Positions 52,030-59,884 of a DNA stretch of 64,000 bases are shown here, piece after piece (position 1 is the first letter of the stretch; each line of letters begins with the position of its first letter). The stretch spans positions 62,001 through 126,000 of the forward strand of contig NZ_ALWD01000002.1 of the NCBI RefSeq assembly GCF_000582685.1. The letters are read 5' to 3'. The notes under the pieces were generated by a model. That model was not told where the DNA came from and searched no databases. It worked only from the letters and a program-made list of their open reading frames with translations. The position numbers were made by a program, and so were the translations under genes. This DNA is from [Scytonema hofmanni] UTEX 2349. Lineage in GTDB: Bacteria; Cyanobacteriota; Cyanobacteriia; Cyanobacteriales; Nostocaceae.

Positions 52030-52785
52030 AGCTCAAGATTGAGTTTTTTTATTTGTAACTTTGACGCCCTCGCGCTTCGCTTGCCGCTGCTGAAGAAGAA
52101 GGAGAATTTTTCGCTTCTTTTATTGAGCGATCGCTCTAGCCCCCAGTCTTTTTGAACGAACTCGTCGCGGAAGACTCTGGGCGATCGCTCTTACAAAGTG
52201 CCGCGAACAAATATTCATAATTTTCTGGTAGTGCGGTGGTCGCCATTCTTCGTAAAGGTAAATATTGATCTAGTTTCCATAAGGCGAAGTGTAAGTTTAA
52301 CTTTTGGTGCTTACTGTTAGCTTATTCCAGTTGAGTGTTCTTCATCTTCCCACTGGAGAAATAATCTCACGAAAAAATTTGTAAAAATATGATTTTCGAC
52401 AATGCGAAAGTAAGGCGTAATTAATGCGTATTTAATTAGTCAATAAGGCGAATCTAACCATTATTTATGTTTTATAAACCTCCTAAATACGTTGAAAAAC
52501 ATATAAATAAAATATGGCTTGCTCAAATGGAAAAACACGAATAATCTGCTCAATTAGTCTGCCTTTAGGCACAGAAATAACTTCTATCTTTTGTCTGAAT
52601 TCAGAAGTAATTAAAATGAGTTAAGAAGATAAGAGAAGAACAAGCAAGCAATTTTAGGACTCGGAGAATTGTTAAGGCTAAATATTGTGTCTTTTTAAAT
52701 CTTCTATTTGCCTAAAAAATGCAGAGATTCTCTAAGCACAAGCTTGTAAATTGCGTCAAATGTCTTATAAAATCTTGGAAAATTA
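52030..52785. other. Control region upstream of the ParM-like operon
   Basis: Largely A+T-rich. At 52401-52422 (minus strand) lies an AATTACG(C)C...CGCATT 22-mer of the same class as the iterons at 23771-23886. A split second site follows at 52422-52453 (half-sites AATACGCATT and ATTCGCCTTA). A 36-residue frame (MATTALPENYEYLFAALCK..., minus, 52136-52246) exists but is unsupported. This is a candidate parC/centromere and promoter. Confidence 0.5.
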
Positions 52786-53922
52786 ATGAGTACGAATACT
52801 CAGCAGAAAAAAGTAGCACTGCTGACTCTGGCTTTGGATTTTGGAGGCTCCGCTACCAAAATTGTTTACGCCACGTCTTTAGATCACAAAGCGCGGTTGC
52901 TGTGCATGGAACCGGAGGTAGCAGTTTTAGCTCGTGAATCTATCTTGGAGTACGAGGGTGGTAAATTAGGATCTTCAGATCCAGAGAATGTAGCTTGGGT
53001 AGCGGTAGGTGAGCAATATAGAGCCGTAGGGTATCTGGCTCAATCTCGCTTCTATGCCAATGCGGGTTTATCGGAATTGAAATACGAGCGAGCTATCTAC
53101 AAAACCTTAGCAGCAATTTGGGTGATTAAAGAGAAGCTTGGGCTGGGTTCGCGATTAGGAGTAGCGATCGCAGTTTTATTGCCCCCCGGAGAATACGAAG
53201 ATAGAGATCGCTTTGAAAAGATGCTGCGATCGTCGCTGGCTGGATATCAGACTCCCACAGGACGAATGAGTGTGTCCCTAAAAGCCTTCAACTGCAAGCC
53301 AGAAGGGGGTGGAATTTATCTGGTGCATCGCAAGAAAGTAGGAGAAGTTCTCAAAACTAGGGTTTGTGCCATAGCGATGATTGGCTATCGCAATGCTAGT
53401 GTTCTAGTTTCCCATCGCGGGGTCATAGGTGAGGGGAAAACTTCTGACCTGGGCTTTATTAGGATGCTAGAGAAAGTGATGAGCAAGACTTCTGGACTTA
53501 GCCCCAAGCGTCTGACCCCAGCAATTGTGGAAGCAGGTGACGAGGTTAGATCGGCAGCGTTGTTGCGTTTACCCAGAAGCACGACTAGAGAGTTACGAGC
53601 CGCTGATGTTCAACAAATTGTGGCTGCTATTAAATCATCTCGTCCTGAATACGCCAAAATCCTCATCAGTTGGTTGGATGAAACCCTCCCTTTGGATGTG
53701 GAAGAAATTGTTTTTTGCGGGGGTACTGCGGATTACTTAAGAAAGGAACTTAACGAACATTATGACAGGATTCCTTTATTTTGGAATGCTGAATTGGTTA
53801 TTCCCAAAACCCTAGACACTTTTGGGTTGGGGAATCGACTGGCTGATGTGTATGGAATGTTTTTGTACTTCTCTAGTTTAGTTAACACATTGCCCGATAG
53901 AGATGAAGAGGGAGCGGCATAA
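52786..53922 (+). CDS. ParM/Alp-like plasmid actin
   Basis: 378 aa. N-terminal LTLALDFGGSATKIVYATSL is the phosphate-1 loop of actin-like ATPases. VCAIAMIGYRNASVLVSHRG lies in the phosphate-2 position, and EEIVFCGGTADYLRKELNEH is the adenosine motif. Length and order fit ParM/StbA/Alp segregation actins; PRTRC protein D is in the same superfamily, but this gene is far from the PRTRC cluster. It heads an operon with a small protein and a ParA-like ATPase. Likely drives plasmid segregation. Confidence 0.8.
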   Translation: MSTNTQQKKVALLTLALDFGGSATKIVYATSLDHKARLLCMEPEVAVLARESILEYEGGKLGSSDPENVAWVAVGEQYRAVGYLAQSRFYANAGLSELKYERAIYKTLAAIWVIKEKLGLGSRLGVAIAVLLPPGEYEDRDRFEKMLRSSLAGYQTPTGRMSVSLKAFNCKPEGGGIYLVHRKKVGEVLKTRVCAIAMIGYRNASVLVSHRGVIGEGKTSDLGFIRMLEKVMSKTSGLSPKRLTPAIVEAGDEVRSAALLRLPRSTTRELRAADVQQIVAAIKSSRPEYAKILISWLDETLPLDVEEIVFCGGTADYLRKELNEHYDRIPLFWNAELVIPKTLDTFGLGNRLADVYGMFLYFSSLVNTLPDRDEEGAA

Positions 53923-53935
53923 AAGGTAAAAAATT

Positions 53936-54409
53936 ATGGCTGAGAGAATAAAGCAGGCGCATTTTTGTTGGCGGTATCAGCCAGAATCCCACACTTTGGA
54001 TGCAGTGTTGTTGGCTTATCTCAAAAACAATGTGGTAATGCGGACAACCGATATGATGTTGCATTCTTTGCGGGCGTTTTGGTTGCCACTAGCTTGTTTA
54101 AAGCATCCCGATTTATCTGAAGCAGACAAAAAACAGATGGCAAGAGATGCAGTGTATGCCCTGATGCGACAGGCGGATTATCTTTGCTCAACTTTTGGTT
54201 TGGAGCGGGTTACTCCTCCTAACTCTTTAGTTTCCCCAAGTTCGATATCGCCAGTTTTTAGAAGTACAAATTCGGGACAAGGAGCCGAATCTTCTTCTTT
54301 GCCTTCAAAGAAGTTGAAAGAGGAAACAAGGGAGAATTCGTTATTGGTATCGGAGCTAGAACGAGCCACTGGCGATGGTGATTGGGATGACAACGGTTGG
54401 AAAAGTTAA
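53936..54409 (+). CDS. Small protein following the ParM homologue, ParR-like candidate
   Basis: 157 aa. HTLDAVLLAYLKNNVVMRTT and DMMLHSLRAFWLPLACLKHP resemble the protein at 24073-24447, with the same AxWLP element. The C-terminus is Ser/Gly-rich and acidic (SELERATGDGDWDDNGWKS). It sits 13 bp after parM-like and ends 15 bp before the ParA-like start. Partition actins act with a DNA-binding adaptor, so a ParR-like role is a natural hypothesis. Confidence 0.6.
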   Translation: MAERIKQAHFCWRYQPESHTLDAVLLAYLKNNVVMRTTDMMLHSLRAFWLPLACLKHPDLSEADKKQMARDAVYALMRQADYLCSTFGLERVTPPNSLVSPSSISPVFRSTNSGQGAESSSLPSKKLKEETRENSLLVSELERATGDGDWDDNGWKS

Positions 54410-54423
54410 GGAGAAAGAAGAAT

Positions 54424-55476
54424 ATGGCTTTAAGAGGAAGAAAGAAGAAAGAGGCAATTTTTGAAGAAATAGGAAATATTCAGGTTGAAGACCAGACTTT
54501 GGACACTATTTCAACTCAAGATACAAAAATTGAAACTGAAAAACTGGACAATACTTCAACTCAAGATACAAAAATTGAAACTGAAAAACTGGACAATACT
54601 TCAACTCAAGATACAAAAATTGAAGCTGAAAATTTGGACAATACTTCAATTCAAGATGCACAACTTGAAACTGAAAAACTGGACAATACTTCAACTCAAG
54701 ATGCACAACTTGAAGCTGAAAATTTGGATAATACTTCAACTCCAGAAAAACAGGATGTTGGACACAAACCCCTACAAGCAAAGCAGAGGACAATAATTCA
54801 TTTGGTGGATGGCGAAAAGGGGGGTGTAGGCAAATCTCTGGTTGCTCGAACCATGCTGCAATATTGTTTGGATAATTCACTGCCAATTGTTGCAGTGGAA
54901 GCTGACCGTTCCAATCCAGATGTGGCTGGGATTTACTCAGATTGCTTTGAAGCTGTATTTAGTGAGGATGAAAAGAGAGCTGACAAAGCGGATAAAATTT
55001 TCGAGTTGGCTATGTCTAAGTCCGTGATTGTAAACTTACCTGCTCAGGTATATGAGCCAGTGTCCGATTGGATAAACAAGAATGGACTGATTGAGTTAGG
55101 AAAGCAGCATTCTCTAACTTTCTGTAAGTGGTTTGTCTGCACCGGTGGTTATGACAGCGTGCAGTTGTTCTTAAAGTCCGTGAAGGATTTTGGTGACAAA
55201 ATGCCCCACGTTTTGGTGCGGAATTTGGGATTATGTGACGATTGGTCTCATGTCGAGGGGATGGAGGAAGTGAACAATACTATTAATAAGTATTCGGTGC
55301 AGGTAATTGACTTCCCCAAATTTAGCTACCGGGAAAGGAATATGGTAGATGAGAAGCGAATAACGTTTGCCCAAGCGCGGGATTCTGATGAATTTGGGAT
55401 TGTGTCGAAACAGCGAATTCATAATTTTCTCAAGTCCGCTTATGCACAGTTTAAAAATACGGGTTTGCTACCTTAA
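54424..55476 (+). CDS. ParA/MinD-like ATPase with N-terminal 15-residue repeats
   Basis: 350 aa from the ATG at 54424, preceded by AAGGAGAAAGAAGA; an in-frame ATG at 54397 overlaps the previous gene. Residues about 27-106 are five tandem 15-residue units (DNTSTQDTKIETEKL type). The ATPase domain starts at IIHLVDGEKGGVGKSLVART (deviant Walker A), with VAVEADRSNPDVAGIY and VIVNLPAQ as further motifs. Similar proteins include ParA and conjugative TraL-type ATPases. A partner of the actin system, or a relaxosome factor, is possible. Confidence 0.75.
   Translation: MALRGRKKKEAIFEEIGNIQVEDQTLDTISTQDTKIETEKLDNTSTQDTKIETEKLDNTSTQDTKIEAENLDNTSIQDAQLETEKLDNTSTQDAQLEAENLDNTSTPEKQDVGHKPLQAKQRTIIHLVDGEKGGVGKSLVARTMLQYCLDNSLPIVAVEADRSNPDVAGIYSDCFEAVFSEDEKRADKADKIFELAMSKSVIVNLPAQVYEPVSDWINKNGLIELGKQHSLTFCKWFVCTGGYDSVQLFLKSVKDFGDKMPHVLVRNLGLCDDWSHVEGMEEVNNTINKYSVQVIDFPKFSYRERNMVDEKRITFAQARDSDEFGIVSKQRIHNFLKSAYAQFKNTGLLP
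54502..54741 (+). repeat. Five 45-bp tandem repeats inside the ParA-like gene
   Basis: Units start at 54502, 54547, 54592, 54637 and 54682, with a partial sixth at 54727. Unit core: ACTTCAACTCAAGATACAAA. Copies differ by a few substitutions, encoding a disordered acidic linker that can expand or contract. Confidence 0.9.
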
Positions 55477-55783
55477 CAAGTAAAAAGTAGTCGTAGAATC
55501 CCCATAATTAAAACGCGTAGCGCCGTTCGCTGTGCGTGGCGGTCTGGGGATTTTACGCTCACCTTTTCTTTTGGTCGCTATGCGCCTCGAAAAAAATCTT
55601 TATATTTCTTACCAGAGATTAATTTTCGGCTCCCAGACCAATTCTCTCTTTTGCCTTTTAAATGCATGACTTTTGACTTGGAGCGAACGCGAGTGCGTCT
55701 CCGTTCGCGCAGCGTCCCGTACAGCGCGTAGCGCATGAAAACCACGAAGTGTCTCCGACAGGAGAAGGGAAGGAGAACCGACT
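55477..55783. other. Repeat-rich spacer with dispersed elements
   Basis: Contains G+C-rich palindromic patches (near 55505-55545 with GTAGCGCCGTTCGC; 55685-55735 with TCCGTTCGCGCAGCGTCCCG; 55749-55768 with GTGTCTCCGACAGGAG) characteristic of Nostocales dispersed repeats. The last one donates GGAGAAGGGAAGGAG, the ribosome binding site of the next gene. Confidence 0.5.
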
Positions 55784-56464
55784 GTGACCTTTTTCAAAAA
55801 TGCCAAAACCCAAAATTTGTTGGATGTGGTTTTGGAAGGAAAAACTGAGGAATTCCGGCGTAGGGTGTTGGATTTGGTAGTTAAGACAGGGTTGGAACCG
55901 GATGATCCAATTTTTCTAGTCTTGCTAGCTACTGGGCGTTTGGAAGTGTTGTTGGAGGAATCTCCTCTGGCGCTAGAGCGTCTGTTTAAGGGATGGACTT
56001 CTGAGATTAAGCGTAGTCTGGATTTGGTGGAGCAAGTTACTATTGAGCAGCAGAAAAGTGCGATCGCTAAAGCAGCCGGGGATTTAATTCGGCAAGCGGA
56101 AAGGAAAGAAGGGCGACGATTTTTTACTTCTTTGATACCGGCAATGGCGGTGTTGCTCTCTTGTGTGGGAATCGGTGTATTGTTGGGGATAACGGTTCCT
56201 CCCTGGATGGGCGGGGGACTGACCAAAGAGCGCCGCCTCACAGTAGAGGAAGCTGAAGCCTTGCGCTGGGCGCAGAGTAAAGAAGGGAAGTTTGCCCGCA
56301 ATCTGATAAAGTGGAACTCCGGCTCCCTGGACAATTTGGACTGCACCAAAGATGTAAAGCGCCTGGGTGTTACTTTGAAAATTGCTGGAAGACCAGCCAC
56401 AGGAGGCTTTTGCACGATTTGGGTGCAACCCCCAGAAAAGCGCCAATTTAAGAAAGAGGAGTAG
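55784..56464 (+). CDS. Membrane protein of the segregation operon (DUF6753-like)
   Basis: 226 aa, GTG start with AAGGAG 8 bp upstream. The N-terminal half is helical (RRVLDLVVKTGLEPDDPIFL, LALERLFKGWTSEIKRSLDL). One membrane segment (IPAMAVLLSCVGIGVLLGIT, about 115-135) is followed by a soluble tail with LRWAQSKEGKFARNLIKWNS and two Cys. This agrees with the DUF6753 pattern common in cyanobacterial plasmids, as I recall it. Function unknown. Confidence 0.6.
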   Translation: MTFFKNAKTQNLLDVVLEGKTEEFRRRVLDLVVKTGLEPDDPIFLVLLATGRLEVLLEESPLALERLFKGWTSEIKRSLDLVEQVTIEQQKSAIAKAAGDLIRQAERKEGRRFFTSLIPAMAVLLSCVGIGVLLGITVPPWMGGGLTKERRLTVEEAEALRWAQSKEGKFARNLIKWNSGSLDNLDCTKDVKRLGVTLKIAGRPATGGFCTIWVQPPEKRQFKKEE

Positions 56465-56537
56465 TTATAACGTCAAGAGTAAACTACCTACACCTGTGTG
56501 AGTACAGGTACAGTGGGAGCCTCCTGCCGGAAATAGG

Positions 56538-56597
56538 TGACAATTGTCACTCTCGCGCTTTTGTTTCATCCTAAAATTTATCGCCCGAGAGCGATCG
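56538..56597. repeat. Direct repeat, left copy, flanking the DUF6883/DUF4926 cassette
   Basis: Begins with the perfect palindrome GTGACAATTGTCAC and continues through GCGCTTTTGTTTCATCCTAA and TTATCG(C)CCGAGAGCGAT. The near-identical copy lies at 57358-57418. Confidence 0.8.
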
Positions 56598-56673
56598 CTC
56601 GCGTGAAATATGCAAAAAAGTAAGAAGAATGGGGCATTTGATGAGCTTTAGCTAAAATCGAAGGTAAACAAGG

Positions 56674-57021
56674 ATGAAGCTGGGAGATATTGTTAGTCGC
56701 ATTGTTATAGATAAGCGCAAGCTGACGGATTACGCTCTCAACAGAGATAACCCCGTAGGTGCTGACAAGGCGGTAATTTTTCAGCGTGATTTAGGTTTTA
56801 CCATAGATAACTATCAACTTCTGCTAGAACAAATTTCGACTCAAGCCCTAGATGCTGAAGCCTTGAAGGGGCGTGCCGACGAGCATGGACAACGCTACAC
56901 TGTAGATTTGGATATTACGGGAACCCAAGGGCAGCGATAAATTGTTCGTACAGGTTGGATAGTAGAACTCGATAGCGATGCAGCTAGATTAGTAACGCTT
57001 TATGTTCGGAGGCGAAAATGA
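56674..57021 (+). pseudogene. DUF6883-like gene interrupted by one in-frame stop
   Basis: The first 88 codons read MKLGDIVSRIVIDKRKLTDY, then AVIFQRDLGFTIDNYQLLLE, and stop at TAA (56938-56940). The same frame continues IVRTGWIVELDSDAARLVTL and YVRRRK to a TGA at 57019-57021, which overlaps the next ATG as ATGA. This matches the full DUF6883 family (toxin-like, frequently beside DUF4926). The ancestral gene is therefore 115 codons with one nonsense change. Truncated product or readthrough are alternatives. Confidence 0.75.
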
Positions 57022-57329
57022 CTTATCCAGAACTGTTTGATGTGATTGAATTGTTAGTAAATTTGCCTTTATATAACCTGCGTGCCGGAGTCCGAGGGGC
57101 GATTGTAGAATGTTATGACGATAATACTTATGAAGTAGAGTTTACTAATGAAGAAGGAGAAACTTTAGCTATTTGTACTCTATCATCTGAGCAATTTATA
57201 GTTATCTGGAAAGCTAAAACTAAGAGTTGGTTACCAGTCTCGGAACAGATTTATGCTGTGATTAACCATTTGTCTGAAGAACGTAAGCAGGAAGTATTAG
57301 ATTTTGCCCGTTCTCTTCGAGCGCGATAG
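57018..57329 (+). CDS. DUF4926 protein
   Basis: 103 aa. LFDVIELLVNLPLYNLRAGV, RGAIVECYDDNTYEVEFTNE and EGETLAICTLSSEQF follow the DUF4926 small beta-barrel pattern. A helical tail HLSEERKQEVLDFARSLRAR resembles DUF2281. DUF4926 proteins are usually paired with DUF6883 and are thought to be the antitoxin or immunity-like partner, an inference from neighbourhoods. The start overlaps the extended DUF6883 frame by 4 bp. Confidence 0.75.
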   Translation: MTYPELFDVIELLVNLPLYNLRAGVRGAIVECYDDNTYEVEFTNEEGETLAICTLSSEQFIVIWKAKTKSWLPVSEQIYAVINHLSEERKQEVLDFARSLRAR

Positions 57330-57357
57330 TTACTTTAAAAAGGAAAAACGCCCTTGA

Positions 57358-57418
57358 GTGACAATTGTCACTCTTGAGCGCTTTTGTTTCATCCTAAAAT
57401 TTATCGACCGAGAGCGAT
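57358..57418. repeat. Direct repeat, right copy, flanking the DUF6883/DUF4926 cassette
   Basis: Repeats GTGACAATTGTCAC...GCGCTTTTGTTTCATCCTAA and TTATCG(A)CCGAGAGCGAT from 56538-56597. A further dispersed element (GCCTATGGCGGGCGCGAAGC, 57419-57438) is inserted after it. Confidence 0.8.
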
Positions 57419-57553
57419 GCCTATGGCGGGCGCGAAGCGCCATCGCGCTATAAAATATGCGTGCAAATCATGGACGGTCAACCTTGTCGTTGAGAAACCG
57501 TGTATTTGCTCAGATAATACGATCTACTATTAAAGATGGAGAGCTAATAACTT

Positions 57554-58204
57554 ATGGTTCAAACAGTTGGGATTACCAAAGCGATTACTAACCTGAATGA
57601 GGCGCACGCCAAGTTCAATTTAAGCCAGACTGCCGAGAGCGAATTTTTCACAGAATGGTTTGACGATTTACCCGAACTCACAGATAGCGAAAAAGCATCT
57701 TTGAATCGCCTGAAAAATCGCTACCTCTATTATGCCGCAGACGGTTCAATCACAGAAGGTACTGTCAATATTATTATGCTATCTCCACTACTGGAATTAA
57801 TGGGTTTGTGCGATCCTCCTTTTAAGATTCAGAGTGAGCAATTGGTGAAGGTTGAAATTGAAAATGGAGGCGAAGAAGAACTCGTATTAGAAGGATTCAT
57901 TGATACTTTGGTTGTGCAAAATAGACTCTGGGTGGTGTTAATTGAATCGAAGCGTTATGGTTTGAGCGTTATGCAGGCTCTCCCACAAACTTTAGCTTAC
58001 ATGATGGCAAACCCTAACTTGGAAATGCGCCTTATTTTTGGAATGATAACGACTGGTGAAGACTATATTTTTATCAAGCTGAATCAGCAGACGCGCTCCT
58101 ATGCTTTATCAAACAAGTTTACTCTCTCCAACCCAAGAGAAAATGAGTTGTACGAAGTTATGCAGGTGATGAAGCGAATTGTTAGCTTGGTTGTACAGGC
58201 ATGA
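57554..58204 (+). CDS. Solo HsdR-N-like PD-(D/E)XK domain protein
   Basis: 216 aa. The central LEGFIDTLVVQNRLWVVLIE SKRYG is the D...E-x-K catalytic pattern of the type I restriction HsdR N-terminal domain (residues about 115-138, split here for length). LSPLLELMGLCDPPFKIQSE precedes it, and LPQTLAYMMANPN and MRLIFGMITTGEDYIFIKL follow. No helicase, HsdM or HsdS lies nearby. Single-domain forms are common in cyanobacteria, and their function is not established. Confidence 0.7.
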   Translation: MVQTVGITKAITNLNEAHAKFNLSQTAESEFFTEWFDDLPELTDSEKASLNRLKNRYLYYAADGSITEGTVNIIMLSPLLELMGLCDPPFKIQSEQLVKVEIENGGEEELVLEGFIDTLVVQNRLWVVLIESKRYGLSVMQALPQTLAYMMANPNLEMRLIFGMITTGEDYIFIKLNQQTRSYALSNKFTLSNPRENELYEVMQVMKRIVSLVVQA

Positions 58205-58290
58205 GTAGCGATGTATTGGATTGCAAAAAGTGAATCCTGAGTTACTACAATACAGTTAGTTTGCATAAATCTTACATTGCCCCAAACCCC

Positions 58291-58329
58291 GAAAAAAAAT
58301 TACCCCGCTACGGTTAGGGTCGCGGGGTT
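58291..58329 (-). terminator. Terminator of the gene at 58358
   Basis: ACCCCGC (58302-58308) pairs with GCGGGGT (58322-58328). Read on the minus strand the hairpin is followed by a run of T (complement of 58292-58299). It lies just after the minus-strand stop. Confidence 0.75.
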
Positions 58330-58357
58330 GCCGTCCAATGGTGACGGCAATGCATAT

Positions 58358-58723
58358 TTAGGCAGATTTGGCTGATATTCTTTCAGCACGCTGCTGTTTG
58401 TGCAGCTTACGACGTACTTTGATGGCATCTAGGTCTGCCAATCCGTACAATAACTTTGCTTTCTGAATAAGCTCGCTCAAGGGTGTTTCTTTGTAGTCTT
58501 CACGGAATTCAGTATTATGAACTTTCCAGTCGAATTCTTCACCGCTCCATTGGGCTACGCTTTCCAGTTCACGTCCGCTTTCTTCCCGTAAGACTTCCAA
58601 AGTCATAAGACGTAATTTTTCCGCATATGGGATTACGCGGTCTAATGCTTTAGCTTTGGGTTGGGCTTGAACTTGAGACTTACGTATCATTACATTTTCT
58701 CCATTTTTAACAGTTGATATCAT
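58358..58723 (-). CDS. Small hypothetical protein
   Basis: 121 aa; an ATG at codon 12 (MIRKSQVQAQPK, start 58690) is an alternative, and the ATG with TTAACAG upstream gives the longer form. Helical: IPYAEKLRLMTLEVLREESG and WSGEEFDWKVHNTEFREDY with a basic tail (RRKLHKQQRAERI). No family recognised. Followed by a good terminator, so probably a real monocistronic gene. Confidence 0.55.
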   Translation of the reverse strand: MISTVKNGENVMIRKSQVQAQPKAKALDRVIPYAEKLRLMTLEVLREESGRELESVAQWSGEEFDWKVHNTEFREDYKETPLSELIQKAKLLYGLADLDAIKVRRKLHKQQRAERISAKSA

Positions 58724-58914
58724 GTGGAAAGCAGCAATAGCTGCATTTACAGTTAGTTCAAAATTGAACTTTACTCGCTTCGCTGTGTCCTTTGTAGCGG
58801 TTCACAGGCATTTACAGCGGTAGCTGATTATCCAGTTAAATTCAAAGTTTTAAACTTTCACGTATTAGCAGCAATCGCTGCTTATTTAATTAAATTCAAC
58901 TTGAATCTTCAAAG

Positions 58915-58949
58915 AAAAAAAATACTCTGCTTTGGGGGCAGAGCATTTT
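58915..58949 (-). terminator. Terminator of the acidic-tail gene at 58975
   Basis: CTCTGC (58925-58930)/GCAGAG (58938-58943) stem, with A-run 58913-58922 that becomes a T-run on the minus strand and TTTTTT on the plus side, so it may work in both directions. Confidence 0.75.
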
Positions 58950-58974
58950 TTAGTTAATCAGGCAGTTTGCAATT

Positions 58975-59592
58975 TTACTCTAAGGAATCGCCTTCTTCTT
59001 CGTCGTCCTCATCTTCATCATCGAACTCCTCTTGGGAGTCGTCGTCGTCCTCCTCATCATCGAGGTCTTCCAGGTCATCGAGGTCTGCATCGTCCTCATC
59101 CTCTTGCTTATTGTTGTTGAATGAGTTACGCTTTTCTAAACTCTGACGATTAAATTCCACCAGGTCAGCAATTGCCTGTTCGGGAGTCAAATCGATAGTG
59201 TCGTATAGCATCGCTAGGGCGAGTGCTACGACTTCTGTAGGATGTTTGAGAGCGTCTGGCGTTCCGAAGAGCCGGACAAATACTTTGTTGTTCCAGCGGT
59301 TCCAGTCCAACTTTTTCCCGTTTTTCTTTTTGACTTGGGCTGCGATGTCAAGTCCGATTTTCTCTCGGCTTGCGTGACCTACTTTGGTGGCGATTCGCTG
59401 GTTGCGAACTTGGAGTTTGACTCCAAATTCTTTGAAGACTGCGTTGCGAAGTTCTTTGAGTAATGCGATCGCTTGGTCTTCGACGTTGCCTCTTGCTGTA
59501 GCAATTGAGGTTGATACCGTCGCTTTTGTGCTGGCAGCACCATTTCCGTTTCCGTTCCGAGCCGTATTAGTGCGAGTTTTAGCGGTAGTCAT
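58975..59592 (-). CDS. Protein with very acidic C-terminal tail
   Basis: 205 aa. A low-complexity Thr/Asn/Gly-rich N-terminus (about 1-35) is followed by a compact domain (about 38-150) with AIALLKELRNAVFKEFGVKL, RNQRIATKVGHASREKIGLD and WNRWNNKVFVRLFGTPDALK. A roughly 45-residue tail of almost only Asp/Glu ends the protein. The family is not recognised. The acidic tail could mimic DNA or bind basic proteins. It is convergent with the small gene to the left. Confidence 0.55.
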   Translation of the reverse strand: MTTAKTRTNTARNGNGNGAASTKATVSTSIATARGNVEDQAIALLKELRNAVFKEFGVKLQVRNQRIATKVGHASREKIGLDIAAQVKKKNGKKLDWNRWNNKVFVRLFGTPDALKHPTEVVALALAMLYDTIDLTPEQAIADLVEFNRQSLEKRNSFNNNKQEDEDDADLDDLEDLDDEEDDDDSQEEFDDEDEDDEEEGDSLE

Positions 59593-59765
59593 GAAGTTCC
59601 TTTTTTTTAATTTATTGACTTCATGCTCATAGCCGCGTTAGCGGCATTTTTGGTTCTGCCACGTTTGCCGTGGCAATTAAATTCATTTAATGAATGAAAT
59701 TTAGATGTAAGAAGATTGCACTTTTTGCTGCGATCGCTACCCAAAAATAAATTGCCTCTACTGCT

Positions 59766-59849
59766 ATGAATGTATTTATACAACTTGAGAAAGAGTTAAA
59801 TCTTGACTGGGGATTGTTATCAAAGTTATTAGGTTTCAAACAAAAATAA
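59766..59849 (+). CDS. Possible 27-residue peptide
   Basis: Short frame MNVFIQLEKELNLDWGLLSK ending LLGFKQK lies 35 bp before the Ycf46-like gene. Amphipathic helix-like. No ribosome binding site is apparent; could be chance. Confidence 0.18.
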   Translation: MNVFIQLEKELNLDWGLLSKLLGFKQK

Positions 59850-59884
59850 AAATATTTACTTAATATTCTTAGGGTAGTTAGTGT

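Noticed and set aside
52786..53922. Considered as PRTRC protein D
   Set aside because: Same actin superfamily, but 15 kb from the PRTRC genes and in an operon with ParA-like and ParR-like genes; called ParM-like instead.
54502..54741. Regular 45-bp repeats suggested a CRISPR array
   Set aside because: Units are contiguous without spacers, in frame and encode a 15-residue peptide repeat.
55609..56415. Minus-strand open frame of 268 codons
   Set aside because: Mostly antisense to the membrane protein at 55784; Arg/Ser-rich with no domain.
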